This document shows, in pieces, positions 13,745 through 24,220 of a stretch of DNA of 64,000 bases. A model generated the notes under the pieces. That model ran no database searches. It had not been told where the DNA came from and was given only the letters and a program-made list of their open reading frames with translations. How positions within the stretch are numbered: position 1 is the stretch's first letter; each line of letters begins with the position of its first letter. Position numbers and translations under genes: made by a program. Source of the DNA: Rhynchospora pubera (Eukaryota; Streptophyta; Magnoliopsida; Poales; Cyperaceae); contig JAMFTS010000074.1 of assembly GCA_028095005.1 (NCBI GenBank), forward strand, positions 33,620-97,619, written 5' to 3'.

Positions 13745-14192
13745 AATTGGTCACAATCTCATCCGTTGCAATTGGAAAGAAACGGAAAACTTCGAAATTA
13801 AACGAAGAGAAGAAGGTAGCGGCGCGCCGAGACTCTGAGAGGGGAAGGGAACCGCGCAAAGGGAAAGGGTTTGATTTCACCTCTACGACTCCAAGCAATT
13901 AAGATGAGATGGGATTGGGAGATTTTGTTACCTCACTCTTCACCAATTTCCGAATTGTAATAAGTAAGAAAGAAATAGCGCGGATCGAACAAGTTTTATC
14001 CTGTTCTCTCTTATTTCCCTCCGCTCAGTTCTCCTTTCCGACAAAATTTCGCTCCTGATTTCTGTTATTATTTCGTCGGTCTAAAAACCTGAAGCCTCAG
14101 TCGTTTTGCTCCTTGGTACGGCCTCTGTAATTTGTTCCGTCTTCTGTGCCAGTAGCGATTGCGTTCCGCTCCGATTTATTGATAAAAAAAAA
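13745..14192 (-). promoter_or_regulatory. 5' UTR and promoter region of the GON4L-like gene
   Basis: This is the flank upstream of the start codon at 13744, relatively GC- and pyrimidine-rich compared with its surroundings. I could not fix a transcription start. The upstream side is bounded by the long-TIR element at 14193. Confidence 0.45.
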
Positions 14193-14920
14193 AGGGAAAA
14201 TTAGTGGTATACCCCTCAAATCTTGCTTAATTGGAAATATCACCCTCTAATCTTTAATTTTGGAAAATCCCCTCTAATTAGAACTTGTATAGATATTTAC
14301 CCTTTTGACAATTTCTTGTGATATTTTAATTCTGGAGTATATATTTAAACAATTTAGGACAAAATTGCCCTTGTCCCTTCATCTTCCCATTGACTTCCGA
14401 TTCTTATTTAGTGCCTTAGTTCTCATTAGTCCCTTCATCATACCAAGCTGTATACTAGACCACCCAAAATATGAATTTTCTTGGTTCTCTTTTATAATCT
14501 GAAAAATGCGTACAACACTTCTATATTTACTAGTACATAAATAAGGTATTATGTTTTCTACCTTCTTAGCCAAATAGGACTTTAGATTTTCTCCTTGAGA
14601 TTGAATTAATCCCAAGCGCTACCATGTTTCACATAGAATATGACTTTAGCCATTTGTCATCTTCTTAGAAGATGTTACTTCAATTCTTTTGAAGTTTAGC
14701 GTTTAAGCTCAACCCAAAGTTTCTGATTTTGTTTTAATATCGATTCGCAAGAAGGCATTCAGAATGGTCTAAAGGAATTGAGGGCATTCTAGTCTTAAAT
14801 CTCAAATATTGAATTTGAGAATTAAAATATTAAGAGAAGGGTAAATATCTATATAAACGATGATTAGAGGGGGATATTTCCAAAATTTAAAATTAGAGGG
14901 GTATATCACTGATTTCCCCT
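14193..14920. mobile_element. Long-TIR MITE, MULE-like
   Basis: Terminal inverted repeats of roughly 150 bp start AGGGAAAATTAGTGGTATAC on the left and AGGGGAAATCAGTGATATAC on the right (complement). Both continue with repeated CCCCTCTAATC-type blocks and GATATTTACCC. Flanks are A-rich, so the target duplication cannot be read. The ends resemble those of the large element at 51980-58592 (GGGAAAATT then TACCCCTCA). No coding capacity. Confidence 0.7.
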
Positions 14921-17134
14921 AAAAAAATGTATTTAGGTGCCGCACTGCCGTTCCGTTTTGAAGCAATATTGCGTAACTTTTCACTGTGCATCATTTATGC
15001 AACTAAACAAAAGATTGCATGAGGCTACATAAAACACATCTAGGGAGGTGTCTTAAATTATGCATTAGGTCTCCATAACAAAAGTAATATTTTTTATTGT
15101 TATTTTCAATTATGCCCTTCAATCTATTACCCTTCAAATTATCACAGATTAATAATTAATAATATTAATTAATAAGTTTTTAATAATACTTTAAAATAGT
15201 AATATTTAATAACCAACAAATAATTAATAATATTTAATAAAAGTAACAATAATTATTAAAAAAATCATAATTAATAACTAATAATAACGATGATTTATTA
15301 TTTATTATATTTAAAATAATTTATTATTATAATTAATTATATTTTTATTATTATTAAATAGATTATAGTAATTATTAATATTTCATAATTAATAATAATG
15401 ATTTATTATTATCATTAATAATCGATAATTAACAATGACTAGTAATTAATTATTATTATAAACTAATAACTCATAATTAATAATAATGATTTGTAATGAT
15501 GCATGAGGACATTTTAGTCTTTTGACATTAATCTATACATGCACTAAGTTACTATTCCTTATTAACTATTAAGTAACCAAACACCCATTACAATATAACA
15601 TTACATAAGCACTTATTTATTCTTAAGTTATGCAACTTCTTACTTCACAAACAAACGGGCCTAATTATGTTTGTCAATTTATCGCGATTGAGGGCTGAGA
15701 TGAGTTTCTCCGGTTGAATATTTAAGAAACAAGAATAATTAGATATAAGTATATGTCACTTTTAAAGTGCTAGTTAGTTTTATGTCATTGTAAATGGTTA
15801 AAATTATTTTTTATCATTATTTTTTTTGTTAAAATAAGATATATACCACTCTAATTGAAAAAATGTCACTCTAACATTTATTTATTTTTTAAATTATCCT
15901 CATTAGATTAAATCAATTAGAAATGGAAACAAATATTGACAAGAAATAAATTTCAAAACTTAAAATTTTACAATTTTAAATTCCAAATTTGAATTTTTTA
16001 TTTCTTTTGTTGATGGCATAAAATTATGTATTTATTTTACGATAACATATTTTTAATTTTACCGTTTTACAGTAGCATTTTTCTAAATTAAGCGTTTTAT
16101 AGTGGAGGATGGCTAACGCGTCGTTGATGGCACGTGCCATCAATTTTCTATCGACTTATTTTTCGAAATTCAAAAGTCAAATGGTCGATCCAAACCGTTC
16201 AAGTTGATCAAAATATTGAAATACCCTTGGAGGCCAAATTTTATATTTTTTCAAAATTTTTTGCTATTTATTATGATATTTTCTAATTGGATGACCTGAG
16301 ATACTTTAATCATAATATTTTTTAAAATATCATAATAAATAGCAAAAAAATCCGAAAAAATATAAAATTTGGTCTCTAAAGATATATCAATATGGAAAAC
16401 AACTTGAACGATTCGAATTGACCATTTGAATTTTGGATCTTGAAAAATGACTTGATGGCACAGACTCTAACTTTCATCTCACAACAAAAACAAACACACA
16501 AGATAGATAGCTCATGGAACTTAGTCTTGAATTATGGAAAAAGTAATTTCGAATTGCTTATAAGGACATTGAAACTTCACCAGCCATTTCAGTTTTTTTT
16601 CCTAACACAGATATGATGCCTACCATAATACCAATTGCAAAGAGTAGCAGAAGAACCTTTGTTGAGTAAAAGGTAAAGCTGCTGTGAGTTATCTACAAAT
16701 CCTCTTCTCAGTATCAACTATCAAGCTTATTCTAAGGATAAATAATTTATAACGAGGATAGCCATGTCTTGTATATTTGGTCAACACATTACTGAATACG
16801 CCAAAACTTTACCAAAAAAAAAAAAAAAAAAAAAACTGAAACAAAAATTTATTATCTAACTCCGAGGCATAATATTTCAGTTCCAAAATTTATCATCTGC
16901 GAATAGATTTACAAATTTTAATAGTTTAAATCAACAAATTTTTTTACATAACAAATCCTTAAACAAATCAATTATTTACAAATCCCCGGTATAGCAAAGT
17001 CAGATATATCTTACTCAGGTACTCTATTTTGGTTCCGCCTCTGATCGTCACCACTTACCATGACTCTATCTCTATGAGTAGTTAAGTGACCTCAGCAAAA
17101 TGTGAAAAGACAAAAAAAACATTCTCTTCTGGAA
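14921..17134. other. AT-rich intergenic region without supported genes
   Basis: About 15.1-15.5 kb is extreme AT sequence made of irregular TTAATAATAA strings. The rest is AT-rich with poly(A) near 16814. Apart from the foldback at 16134-16461 I see no feature; no ORF with recognisable content. Confidence 0.6.
16134..16461. repeat. Foldback (MITE-like) element
   Basis: Arms start GTGCCATCAA on the left and read as its complement TTGATGGCAC on the right. They share blocks such as CAAATGGTC and AAATTTTATATTTTTTC, and the centre is AT-rich. The arms resemble those of the 395-bp repeat unit at 26486. No target duplication was identified. Confidence 0.6.
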
Positions 17135-17590
17135 TTAATAAACAGTCATTTTTCCTTTGATCTCATCCTTCGACCATGGCTTATTTTTATACAATGCAGA
17201 CTTGTAACTGGGATGCTTCCTTCTCACATTGGAGCTGCCGCCGCATTTTCTCCTTCGGCAGTTGGTGGCATTCGGGGCCAGGCGGCCATAACACTTGTGG
17301 CATATCATCCTGATTACATTCTGCTTCTGCCCGATATACCTGATTTCATTGTCCCTGATGTAGCCGCCTCTGAGCCTGAGAACCAGATGCAGCGTCGACT
17401 CCTTCTGCAGGCTATAATTGGCCAGGGTCCTCCCGTCCTTGAGTTGCTTCCCGGCGAATATCAGCCGCTGCTGGTCTGAGAGGATACCTTCCTTGTCTTG
17501 GATCTTAGCTTTCACATTGTCGATCGTGTCGCTGCTCTCCACCTCGAGGGTGATCGTCTTTCCTGTTAGTGTTTTAACAAATATCTGCAT
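17135..17590 (-). CDS. Ubiquitin-eL40-like fusion, copy 1 (divergent ubiquitin)
   Basis: The 151-aa protein has ubiquitin (residues 1-76) ending LRLRGG, then Tyr and an eL40-like extension. A C-x2-C-x10-C-x4-C zinc ribbon is present (MICHKCYGRL, NCRRRKCGG), as in canonical eL40. The tail ends in KPWSKDEIKG. Canonical fusions are cleaved after Gly76 to give ubiquitin and the 52-aa 60S protein eL40; the extension here is 75 aa. Ubiquitin differs from the plant form at P37L, P38S, E51K, D58N, N60S and I61L. I start at the MQIF codon because a splice acceptor (CTACAG) abuts it; a 5'-UTR intron runs 17591-18013 with donor AAAG|GTACGA. An LTR-like remnant at 18111 sits just upstream, so the promoter may be disrupted. 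It may be decaying or neofunctionalised. Confidence 0.8.
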   Translation of the reverse strand: MQIFVKTLTGKTITLEVESSDTIDNVKAKIQDKEGILSDQQRLIFAGKQLKDGRTLANYSLQKESTLHLVLRLRGGYIRDNEIRYIGQKQNVIRMICHKCYGRLAPNATNCRRRKCGGSSNVRRKHPSYKSALYKNKPWSKDEIKGKMTVY

Positions 17591-18060
17591 CTGTAGACAG
17601 TTCCAAGTATTCAACTGTTGATTGCAGCAACTAAAATCATTCTTGGGTTTCTTGAGAACAATTCAGGCCAAATTTAACTCCAAAACGAGAAAAAATAAAT
17701 GTATATTTTGAAGAAAGATGAGGAGTATTTGGGATCGACAAGAAATGTATATTTCTCTCAAAGGGATCGACAAGAAAATAAAGAAAACATGCTAACCGAT
17801 ATGCTTAATTTGACAAGAGAAATAAAGAAAAATAGTGATTTATATATTTTCTACTCGATGAGATAAATTGTTATAAATTAATGAGCACTATACTTGGCAT
17901 TCGAAATGCAACTTCGATCATATAATCTAAAACCAAGACAACAAATTAAGAAAATCATTTGATCAAGAAACGAATAAATTGAATAGAAAATTCGAATTCA
18001 CAATCTGTCGTACCTTTACCGCTTTGCGAGGAGATGAGAGACAAACTTTAGTAAGACAAG

Positions 18061-18560
18061 TTGTGTGTGTCAGGGTGGTGTAAAGAAACTGATCAATAGA
18101 GGTGATTTTCTGGTATTGATTACAGTAAAGAGAGAGAAGATTTAATAATAGAAGAGAGAAAGTGTTCTTTATTCAAATGATTGTATTACAATTTTTATCT
18201 CTAGTACATCTATATATATAGACCTCTGAGTACAACTACCTAATCTATCCTGAGAGTCTAGATACATTGTAACCACGGTCACTGAATGTTAACCACTGGT
18301 ATGGTATTGTTGCGCTGACTGAGTCTCCATCGGTTTCTTGATTGACTGGACGTGTCCATTAATCTTTGATTCCTCAATTAACTGGACTTTTCCAGTATGT
18401 GGTTTAACAGGTGGATACTGATTACTGGATAATATTTCGCTATTTGTAAGAAAGCTGCTGCCTATACGGTCATAAGATGTCTTCACTACGTCGGTTTGTC
18501 GCATTGTGAGTTTCTTTCCAAAATTATCTCCTTTCCCAAAAATAAATAAAGGCAAAGAAA
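18061..18560 (-). repeat. Possible LTR-retroelement remnant upstream of copy 1
   Basis: On the minus strand, 18295-18111 begins TGGTTAAC and ends CAATACCA (TG...CA). It has a TATATATATA stretch, an AATAAAG signal and pyrimidine-rich 3' sequence, like a short LTR of 185 bp. An 88-aa minus ORF (18555-18289) abuts it; I do not recognise it. I found neither a second LTR nor a clean target duplication, so this is tentative. Confidence 0.35.
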
Positions 18561-18633
18561 GATTTTCTATGACTCTTTTTTTGTAACCCGAAGTTCGGAA
18601 TTCCTAATAATGATGTTTGCATAACCCATTCTC

Positions 18634-18970
18634 ACCGTGATTTTTTTTAAACAAAAAAAACCCAAATTTTTATTTTAATAAAAAACCTGGGACAGAAGTA
18701 TTTAGAGGAACAAACAAGTCAATGCGCATGTGGACTGCACAGGTTTTGACCGTGCCACTGCCATTGGCGCGGGAAGTCCTGTCAGAGAGGCAAATACAAT
18801 TTTTTAAATACGGTTTTCTGGAGAAAGTACTGCCCGTGCCAATGGCAATGGTGCGGGCACGCCTGCACAGCCCACCTACGCAATGACACGTTTTTTTCTC
18901 AAATTTGAGAAGTCACAGGTTTTTTATTAAAATAAAAAATTGAGCTTTTTTTTTTAAAAAAAAATCACCG
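18634..18970. mobile_element. Foldback MITE with TTCTC target duplication
   Basis: The inverted ends (CGTGATTTTTTTTAAA left, complement right) enclose inner arms TTTTATTTTAATAAAAAACC and a GC-rich core with inverted CCGTGCCA...TGCGGGCA blocks. TTCTC flanks both sides. The paralogous site in the upstream region of copy 4 (about 43640) lacks the insertion. Confidence 0.6.
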
Positions 18971-19170
18971 TTCTCCTCATATTTTAATGTTATATACTTA
19001 TATAGAAAGCGCTGGATGAGACATTTTGACGTAGACCATTTCCCCAACACGCAACAGGCAGGGGCGTCAATGCGTCATATATATTTCCTCAGGATACACC
19101 ACAGATGATCAAGGTTAACTAGATCAGTATCAACACAGAAATGAAATTTTGGATGCCAAGCAAGCTTTGG

Positions 19171-19351
19171 CTGAAATTATTTAATATAAAAATTCAGACA
19201 CCAAAAAATTTAATACAAAGAATTATTTATTTTTTTTTTAATAAGAAGAAAGTTCCAACGCGTTTATAAACCGCGCCTCCCTCTCTCCTCTCGAACGCGT
19301 TTTATAAACGCGTTACAGGCCCTAAAACGCGTTTATAAAACGCGCTAGAAG
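19171..19351 (+). repeat. Left terminal inverted repeat of the MULE
   Basis: It starts CTGAAATTATTTAATATAAA and pairs with 25553-25734 over its whole length, with only a few substitutions and a one-base difference in a T run. It contains three copies of the ACGCG/TTTATAAA motif. Confidence 0.93.
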
Positions 19352-19545
19352 TCTGAACTTTCGGAATAGTTAAAACGCAATTAACGCGTTTATAAAACGC
19401 GCTAGAAAGGTTTTTACTCGTTTATAAAACGCGCTAGAAGCCTGAACATTCCAACTTCTATCACTTCGATCAAACTTTAGTCATTTCAATCGAACTTTAG
19501 TCATTTCTGTCTATAAGTTTGTGAATTTATAAACGCGTTATTTGA
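19258..19545 (+). promoter_or_regulatory. Left motif cluster and TATA box of the transposase gene
   Basis: Six copies of a palindrome-like motif, ACGCGTTTATAAAACGCG or its complement (one partial), lie between 19258 and 19545. A TATA box (TATATAAG, 19549-19556) follows, and the transposase ATG is at 19637. The ACGCGT core matches the CGCG box bound by plant CAMTA factors, but binding by an element-encoded protein is equally plausible. Role inferred from position. Confidence 0.65.
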
Positions 19546-19636
19546 AGTTATATAAGACTATACATTCTCGCAGAATTTAAATCGTCAACAACAGATTATC
19601 TCTTACAATTTAAAAACCTATCAATCAAATCCAAAA

Positions 19637-22600
19637 ATGTCTACAATTACAATATATGTCAACCAATGTCCAACTTTTGGTGCTTCTTACTTCCACATCG
19701 GTTGTAGTATGCATACCACATTTGCTGAAATTCGAAATGAATTATACAGCAGGCTACAGATTTTAGAAACCCAGTACACTTTGAATATCCATGGTCGTTA
19801 CAATGAAATTGTAAATGGGAGATATGAATCACTATTTCTTCCTGTAAATTCTGAAGATCAATGGCGCCTTTTTTACCACGAGACATTCGAGACGAGAGGG
19901 TTACCGATTATTGAGTTGCATGTTGATTTCATCCCCGTATATGGCACGGGACCAGATCTGAACCTAACACCCCTTGACGAGCCCGGTAGCAGTGAACCAA
20001 ACACTTCCTTAAACCTTATGTGTGGCCAGCAATCCACCCCTTACCAATACACTGGCGAACAGTCCGTTCCTACGCAAGACAATAACACATCAGGAGATGA
20101 AGTCGAGGTTGCCGATGGTGATGAAGATGAGGGTCCGGCGACTTACTCCGACCTTCCTACCGGAGAAGAATATACCGATGTGGATGACTTCTCCGAGAGA
20201 GAAATGCCTTTTTATTCAAACTGCGACCAGCCATACGTTTCAGGAAGGACGGACTTGCACCATCCTGTAAGTGAATTGTGTGATATTTCCATGTTTGAGT
20301 ATGCTGGTATGCCGGAGCGTAGTTTAGGGCCACAAGGCGAACTTGCTGTTGGTAAACGATTCGGTTCCAAAAAACAATTAATTCTAGTGTGATGTTTCAT
20401 GCAAAACAAATCGAGAAGTTCGAACGGAAACTAGCAATAAACAAAAAATTGTAATGGTTTTCATGCAAAAACCGAATTGTAAGTGGCGATTGTATGGTAG
20501 ACGTGAGAGTTATAATACAAATTGGAAGATCTCTACCAATCCAAATGAGCATATTTGTTCGAGACCCCCGGGCCAAAAAGGTCACGCAAACCTTACAGCT
20601 AGTCTCATTGCCGAACACGTTAGGGATGAATTGAAAAAAAATTTGGGAAAAAGTGTCCAGGACATAGGAAGCCTCATAAGGGCTAGATATCCACGTATTG
20701 AACCGACTTATAATAAACTATGGCGTGGGAGGGAGCGAGCGTTGGAGCAATTGTTTGGGTCCTGGGAAGGGGCCTACAATAAACTTCCACGCCTCCTGGA
20801 GGCAATGAAGGCGACAACCCCAGGAACGAAATACACAATAGTTTCTTGGCCTACAAACGATCCTAACGTTGGCGTCTTCAAGATGGCAGCCTGGGCTTTT
20901 GGTCCGTGCATAGAAGCGATGAAATATGCCAGACCTGTTATCTCAATTGATGCTAGTTTTTTATCGGGCCGATACAAAGGTAGATTGTTCTCAGTGTGTG
21001 GTTATGATCCAGAAAATCGATTAATTCCGGTTGCATTCGGATTGGGCGAAAAAGAAGATAAGGATACTTGGGGATGGTTTATGTCTTGGGTTAGATGTGA
21101 AGTTTTAGGCCGGAACACTAGATACTGTGTCATATCTGACCGTCATAAGGCAATAAAAGCGGTATTTGCATCCGTAGATTACGGTTGGAAGGCACAAGGT
21201 GCGCATGCAGTAGCGATTCATCGGTTCTGCATGCAGCATGTTGCGGAAAACTTATGGAAGGAGGCTGGCGGGTCACAAGATGCTGATTTGAAAAACTTTT
21301 TCAAATGTAGACTTGCTAACAAGAAAAACCCTAGACGTTTTAGAGAGAATTGGGGAGTTCTGAAGGAAAATAACCTGAGAGCTTATCAGTACCTAAGAAA
21401 TTATGGTAAAATTAATGAAAATGACAACAACGAGCGGCCAAAACTATATAAATGGGCTCAGAGTTTTGACAAATGGGCATCGGTGGGGTATAATGACGAG
21501 TAATGGATCGGAGAGTCTGAATAATGTGTTTAGAATAGAGAGAAGATTACCAGTGACAGCACTTATAGAAGGCACGTGGTATAAATGTGCCAACTGGATG
21601 AACAAGCGAACACAAGAAGCACTTCAAAGGTTGAGTTTAGGAGAAAGATGGCCGGAAGGAGTAAAGAATAAATTGATCAAGCACGATGGAAAATCACGTA
21701 AGTACTTAAAGAAAAAGAATTCAATTCATTCATTCATTTTAATCCATTTTGAACTAACTTCATCTTTTTGTTTCAATCTCAGAGGAGTTTATGAGCACAT
21801 TCGTGTTAAGATTGGACCTTGGAGAATTTCGCGTGAAAGTTCGCGAGGAGTACCGTGATGGTGTAGGCTACGATTATTCCCATTACACAGTTCAAATTCC
21901 ACCCGACATGGAGCAAACCGATGTGCAATTGCCCTTCACTCGAACCACATGTGAGTGCCAAAAACCACAATTGACAGGTATCCCTTGCGCACATGTCATT
22001 GCTGTTTGCAGGGAGACAAATTACAATGTAGATCAATTTGTGGATGGTCACTATAGCATGCAAAACCAGCACATGATATGGTCAGCAGGTCGGTTTCATT
22101 GTTACAAAGATGAGGAAGAGTGGCCAGTTTATACAGGTCCGATAATTGTCCCCGACAAGAGTTTGGTCAATCGAGGAAGGCGCAAAATCATTCGTGCAGA
22201 GATGTGGATGGATAGGATGGAAGGAAGGAAAGGTGGAGGTTCCACAAGAAAAACAAAAAAGAAAAATCAAGGTGAAGCTTCAACCAGTCAACCGCGACAA
22301 GCAGCACCCCAACCGCCATATCCGATGGACGCATTGCAATCCGGTCGATACACCAGTAGACCACCAACAAGGGCCAACAGTCCAAGAAGGGCCGCGAGTA
22401 CTGAACTTACGGTTCGGACTCGTCAAACACCCATTCAACCAGGACGAATGTCATTGCATGTTGATCCACGAAGCAACAATAATCGGGAGGACCAAGGATC
22501 TGTACAACCACAGAGAAATTCTATAAGCATTGATCCACGGGTAAGAGATGTCGCATCTGGAAATATGAGAAGTGAGTCGGCTAGATTTCCAACAGATCAA

Positions 22601-22687
22601 GGCAATACATCAAGGGAGAGAGGACGTAATGGATTGTTTGGGGGGAAATTTGGCAATATACTGTCTTTCGGTAGGAAGAAAAAATGA
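19637..22687 (+). pseudogene. mudrA-type MULE transposase, disrupted by three small frameshifts
   Basis: The N-terminal frame (19637-20392) is a MULE N-terminal domain followed by an acidic linker. A zinc-binding region (20454 on, PNCKWRL...HICSRP) precedes the DDE transposase core, with visible motifs SIDASFLSGRYKG, VISDRHKAIKA and HRFCMQHVAENLWK. Then come MTSNGSESLNNVF, LPVTALIEGTW and a SWIM finger (CEC...CAHVIAVC), with a basic, low-complexity C-terminus. Homology changes frame at about 20388 (an extra GT in GTGTG), about 20446 (one A short in an A run) and 21475-21477 (an extra G in GGG). An 85-nt intron (21698-21782, GTAAGT...TCTCAG) joins the last two exons in frame. All three shifts lie in simple-sequence runs, so they may be true decay or assembly errors. 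It catalyses element transposition in the nucleus if intact. Confidence 0.9.
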
Positions 22688-22841
22688 AATAATTGAAGAT
22701 TAAGTGTTGTCGTAATTTTATATATTGTAATGGAATGTATTGTAAGAGAATTTTACAATTAACTCGTATAATATAATGTTGAAAGGTTTAGTGTTAGCAT
22801 TGACAGACATGCATTCTTGTTAGCATTGACTTTGTACCCTT

Positions 22842-22917
22842 TTATAAAACGCGTTAAAAGGCTTTGTACCATTTTATAAAACGCGTTAAAAGGCTTTACC
22901 TTTTTATAAAACGCCCA
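22842..22917 (+). promoter_or_regulatory. Motif cluster downstream of the transposase gene
   Basis: Three direct copies of TTTATAAAACGC spaced about 31 bp apart, each with GTACC/TTACC on one side and AAAAGGCTTT on the other. A TCTCATTCTCACC-type microsatellite follows. Placed upstream of the degraded frame at 23067 in the same way that the other clusters precede genes. Confidence 0.55.
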
Positions 22918-23066
22918 TTTCTCGCATCTCTCATTCTCACCTCTGAATATCATTCTCAGCTCTCATTCTCACCTCTCTCATTCTCACCTCTCAATGTTAA
23001 TAAGTGCGAAATTGTAATAAGAGATTTTCCGGTGGAATCTGTTATTATGTACGAAGGTCGGCCCAG

Positions 23067-23250
23067 ATGGACAGCTCGCTAACTTCATCATCATCTGAGG
23101 TAGACCAACACTCTGCTGCCTACGATCATGGGTAATGGGCGGTAGAGTTCTGCCGACCCAATTAGGGAGGAACTCGACGACTGTCGAAGGCTCTCGCAGA
23201 ATTGGGCAACTGTCCATGAGTCTCCGCAAATCGTTGTTTTCATATTAATG
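23067..23250 (+). pseudogene. Degraded short reading frame inside the MULE
   Basis: From ATG 23067 a Ser-rich frame (MDSSLTSSSSEVDQHSAAYD) meets a stop after about 23 codons. Another frame nearby continues with coding-like sequence (DPIREELDDCRRLSQNWATV) before a stop. It follows a motif cluster as the other element genes do. No family recognised; possibly a relic gene or chance. Confidence 0.3.
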
Positions 23251-23470
23251 AGAATTATTGTAATGAAAATTGTTATTAATTTAAATCGTTGTTTTCATAT
23301 TAATGAGAGTTTTTGTAATGAAATTTTTTTCTTAATTTTTATATTAATTAGTTATAAATATTAAAACATAAATAAAACATAAATTCATACAATAACATAA
23401 ATTCATACAATAATATAAATTTCATAGAATATAAAATACATAAATTCCATTATTCTAGCACAATTAAACT

Positions 23471-23725
23471 TTAATTTTTCTCCACTTCCTTAACATCTTT
23501 ATTCTTCTCCTCCTCCTTATTCTCACTAGAACTCTCATCTATTTTAACCCCCATACTAAAATCAGGGCTCCTGCCACATCCTGGAGGGAAACGACGTACA
23601 GCCGAGACGGCCCTTCTCTTCGGAGGACCGTATAATGGGATCCTTTTTGCTCCCACATTAGGTGTTCCCTCTCCCACCTTGGATGTTTCTTCCCCCATCT
23701 TATTATTATTTTGATCCTTCTCCAT
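23471..23725 (-). CDS. 84-aa basic protein with a SUVH-like RRAVSAVRRFPPGCGR motif, in the MULE
   Basis: The protein is short, hydrophilic and Lys/Glu-rich at both ends. Its middle (residues about 36-52, PPKRRAVSAVRRFPPGCGR) closely resembles the V-S-A-V-R-D-F-P-P-G-C-G motif that I know from the N-terminal part of plant SUVH H3K9 methyltransferases. No SRA or SET domain is present, so it could not methylate. A TATA box lies upstream on the minus strand (23795-23805), and beyond it a motif-rich intergenic segment is shared with the divergent 101-aa gene. It may be a captured host fragment kept by the element, or a MULE accessory protein whose motif merely resembles SUVH. Function not known. 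Confidence 0.55.
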   Translation of the reverse strand: MEKDQNNNKMGEETSKVGEGTPNVGAKRIPLYGPPKRRAVSAVRRFPPGCGRSPDFSMGVKIDESSSENKEEEKNKDVKEVEKN

Positions 23726-23906
23726 TTCTCAAATTTCTGATTTTACGCGTCTTTTGTTTGTGATTTTTTGATACGAAATAGGAGAACGAATTGAGATATA
23801 TATAGGCAATTATTTAACCGTTTATAAAACGCGCTAAAATAGGGGTCTGCTCAAAAAACGCGCTATAAAACGCTGCTCAAACACAGTATCACGCTGCTCA
23901 AAAAGT

Positions 23907-23987
23907 GGACACCACCTTTGTACGCGTTTATAAAACGCGTTGGAGGCCTCCGAACGCGTTTTATAAACGCGTACGAAGGTGGTGTCC
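23907..23987. repeat. Large near-perfect palindrome in the divergent promoter
   Basis: Arms of about 38-40 bp run GGACACCACCTTTGTACGCG and onward on the left, mirrored on the right ending CGCGTACGAAGGTGGTGTCC, around a GGAGGCCTCC centre. Only a couple of mismatches are visible. Each arm holds one full motif. Cruciform-capable. Confidence 0.85.
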
Positions 23988-24045
23988 AGGTAAAACAGCA
24001 AAACAGACTGACAGCCTGCGAAAGTATTGAATTCCATTAACTTAG

Positions 24046-24112
24046 CCCTTCGTACGCGTTTATAAAACGCGCTCAAACCTTATTACGCGTTTTATAAACG
24101 CGTACGAAGGGT
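24046..24112. repeat. Second large palindrome in the divergent promoter
   Basis: Arms CCCTTCGTACGCGTTTATAA and its complement ending TACGAAGGG flank a short centre (CTCAAACCTTATT). Each arm holds a motif copy. It ends a few bases before the plus-strand TATA box. Confidence 0.82.
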
Positions 24113-24220
24113 TGAGTCTATAAATAGTCCTGCTTCTCCGCAAATTCACGTCGAAAATTCAGAAATCAAAAACCAAAACTTTAGAGAACTTACGCAGAGA
24201 AAAGAAACCGAGAAAACATA

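Larger units (their letters stand above)
23818..24127. promoter_or_regulatory. Shared divergent promoter packed with the ACGCG/TTTATAAA motif
   Basis: Six motif copies lie between the divergent starts at 23725 (-) and 24221 (+), four of them arranged as two large palindromes (23907-23987 and 24046-24112). A TATA box reading CTATAAATAG at 24118-24127 serves the plus gene; one at 23795-23805 serves the minus gene. The arrangement implies co-regulation of the two small genes, possibly by a factor that also acts at the element ends. Confidence 0.65.

Noticed and set aside
17102..17479. Antisense ORFs of about 125-160 codons opposite every ubiquitin-eL40 copy (also 31628, 39569, 42320, 44905, 49625)
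   Set aside because: They mirror the ubiquitin codon pattern on the other strand. The sense products have recognisable domains and introns; the antisense ones do not.
20388..20436. A short GT-AG intron to explain the first frame change in the transposase
   Set aside because: It would be about 49 nt, too short for a plant intron, and would remove sequence that reads as coding after a 2-base correction.
19637..22687. FAR1/FHY3-type domesticated transcription factor
   Set aside because: The locus lies inside intact TIRs with a target duplication, so it is an element transposase and not a domesticated host gene.
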